DNA of 5,952 bases, from NCBI GenBank assembly GCA_047973225.1, contig JBKEBQ010000024.1, positions 1-5,952 on the forward strand. Reading direction: 5' to 3'. Every line of letters starts with the position of its first letter. The stretch's first letter is position 1. The stretch comes from JBKEBQ01 sp047973225 (GTDB lineage Bacteria > Bacillota_I > Bacilli_A > Erysipelotrichales > Erysipelotrichaceae). Made by a program: the position numbers and the translations under genes. Shown here in pieces: positions 5,950 to 5,952 of this stretch. The notes beneath the pieces were generated by a model. The model saw only the letters and a program-made list of their open reading frames with translations. It had not been told where the DNA came from and did not search any database.

Positions 5950-5952
5950 AAG
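5913..5952 (+). CDS. Possible start of a gene running off the window
   Basis: AAGGAG (5903-5908) lies four bases before ATG (5913), and the frame is open to the window end, reading MIFVPIVYDLIIQ. I do not recognise it; it is not an alanyl-tRNA synthetase start. The codons lie entirely within the inverted repeat, which is unusual for coding sequence and lowers confidence. The outward promoter of the IS would drive it. The alternative is non-coding IS or intergenic DNA with a chance ribosome binding site. Confidence 0.3.
   Translation, partial: MIFVPIVYDLIIQ

Noticed and set aside
1..5952. CRISPR array or tRNA gene
   Set aside because: I found no regularly spaced repeats and no tRNA-like GGTTCGAATC/T-arm pattern in the window.

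Overview
The window looks like chromosome from a low-GC Gram-positive bacterium. Support comes from AT-rich coding sequence, strong purine-rich ribosome binding sites, a T-box riboswitch and a MnmA of the kind I associate with Erysipelotrichia and Mollicutes. UGA is the stop codon of recD2 and every tryptophan codon I checked in mnmA is UGG. This argues against a UGA-recoding mycoplasma and fits an Erysipelotrichia-like organism; the taxon is an inference.

Layout: bases 1-118 hold the 3' part of a 5S rRNA gene and its terminator, the end of an rRNA operon. A promoter with an extended -10 box then starts a tight three-gene cluster: mnmA (tRNA 2-thiouridylase), a CPBP-family intramembrane protease and recD2 (5'-3' DNA helicase). 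mnmA and the protease overlap by 11 bases; the protease and recD2 are 8 bases apart. mnmA and recD2 lie close together in many Firmicutes, so this is conserved housekeeping.

Bases 4188-4455 hold no protein gene. They hold a promoter and a complete T-box leader: distal loop, likely GCU (alanine) specifier, T-box sequence, and mutually exclusive antiterminator and terminator. A textbook ribosome binding site and ATG follow at 4440-4455. From Firmicute gene order (recD2 then alaS) the regulated gene should be alaS, but the frame stops after seven codons and an IS110-family element takes over.

The IS110 element fills about 4459-5857 on the minus strand. Its recombinase gene is broken by a net one-base frame change just before the KNDKID part of the DEDD active site. 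Between the recombinase start and the outer end, the minus strand folds into several short stems and has a -10 box, a candidate bridge RNA. The plus strand of the same DNA carries an outward promoter. The last 60 bases hold a ribosome binding site, an ATG and a two-part inverted repeat; whether this is a new gene start or more of the element cannot be settled here.

The most interesting points are the T-box leader cut off from its gene by the transposon, and the candidate bridge RNA with a recurring ACTTTT motif at both element ends and in the RNA.
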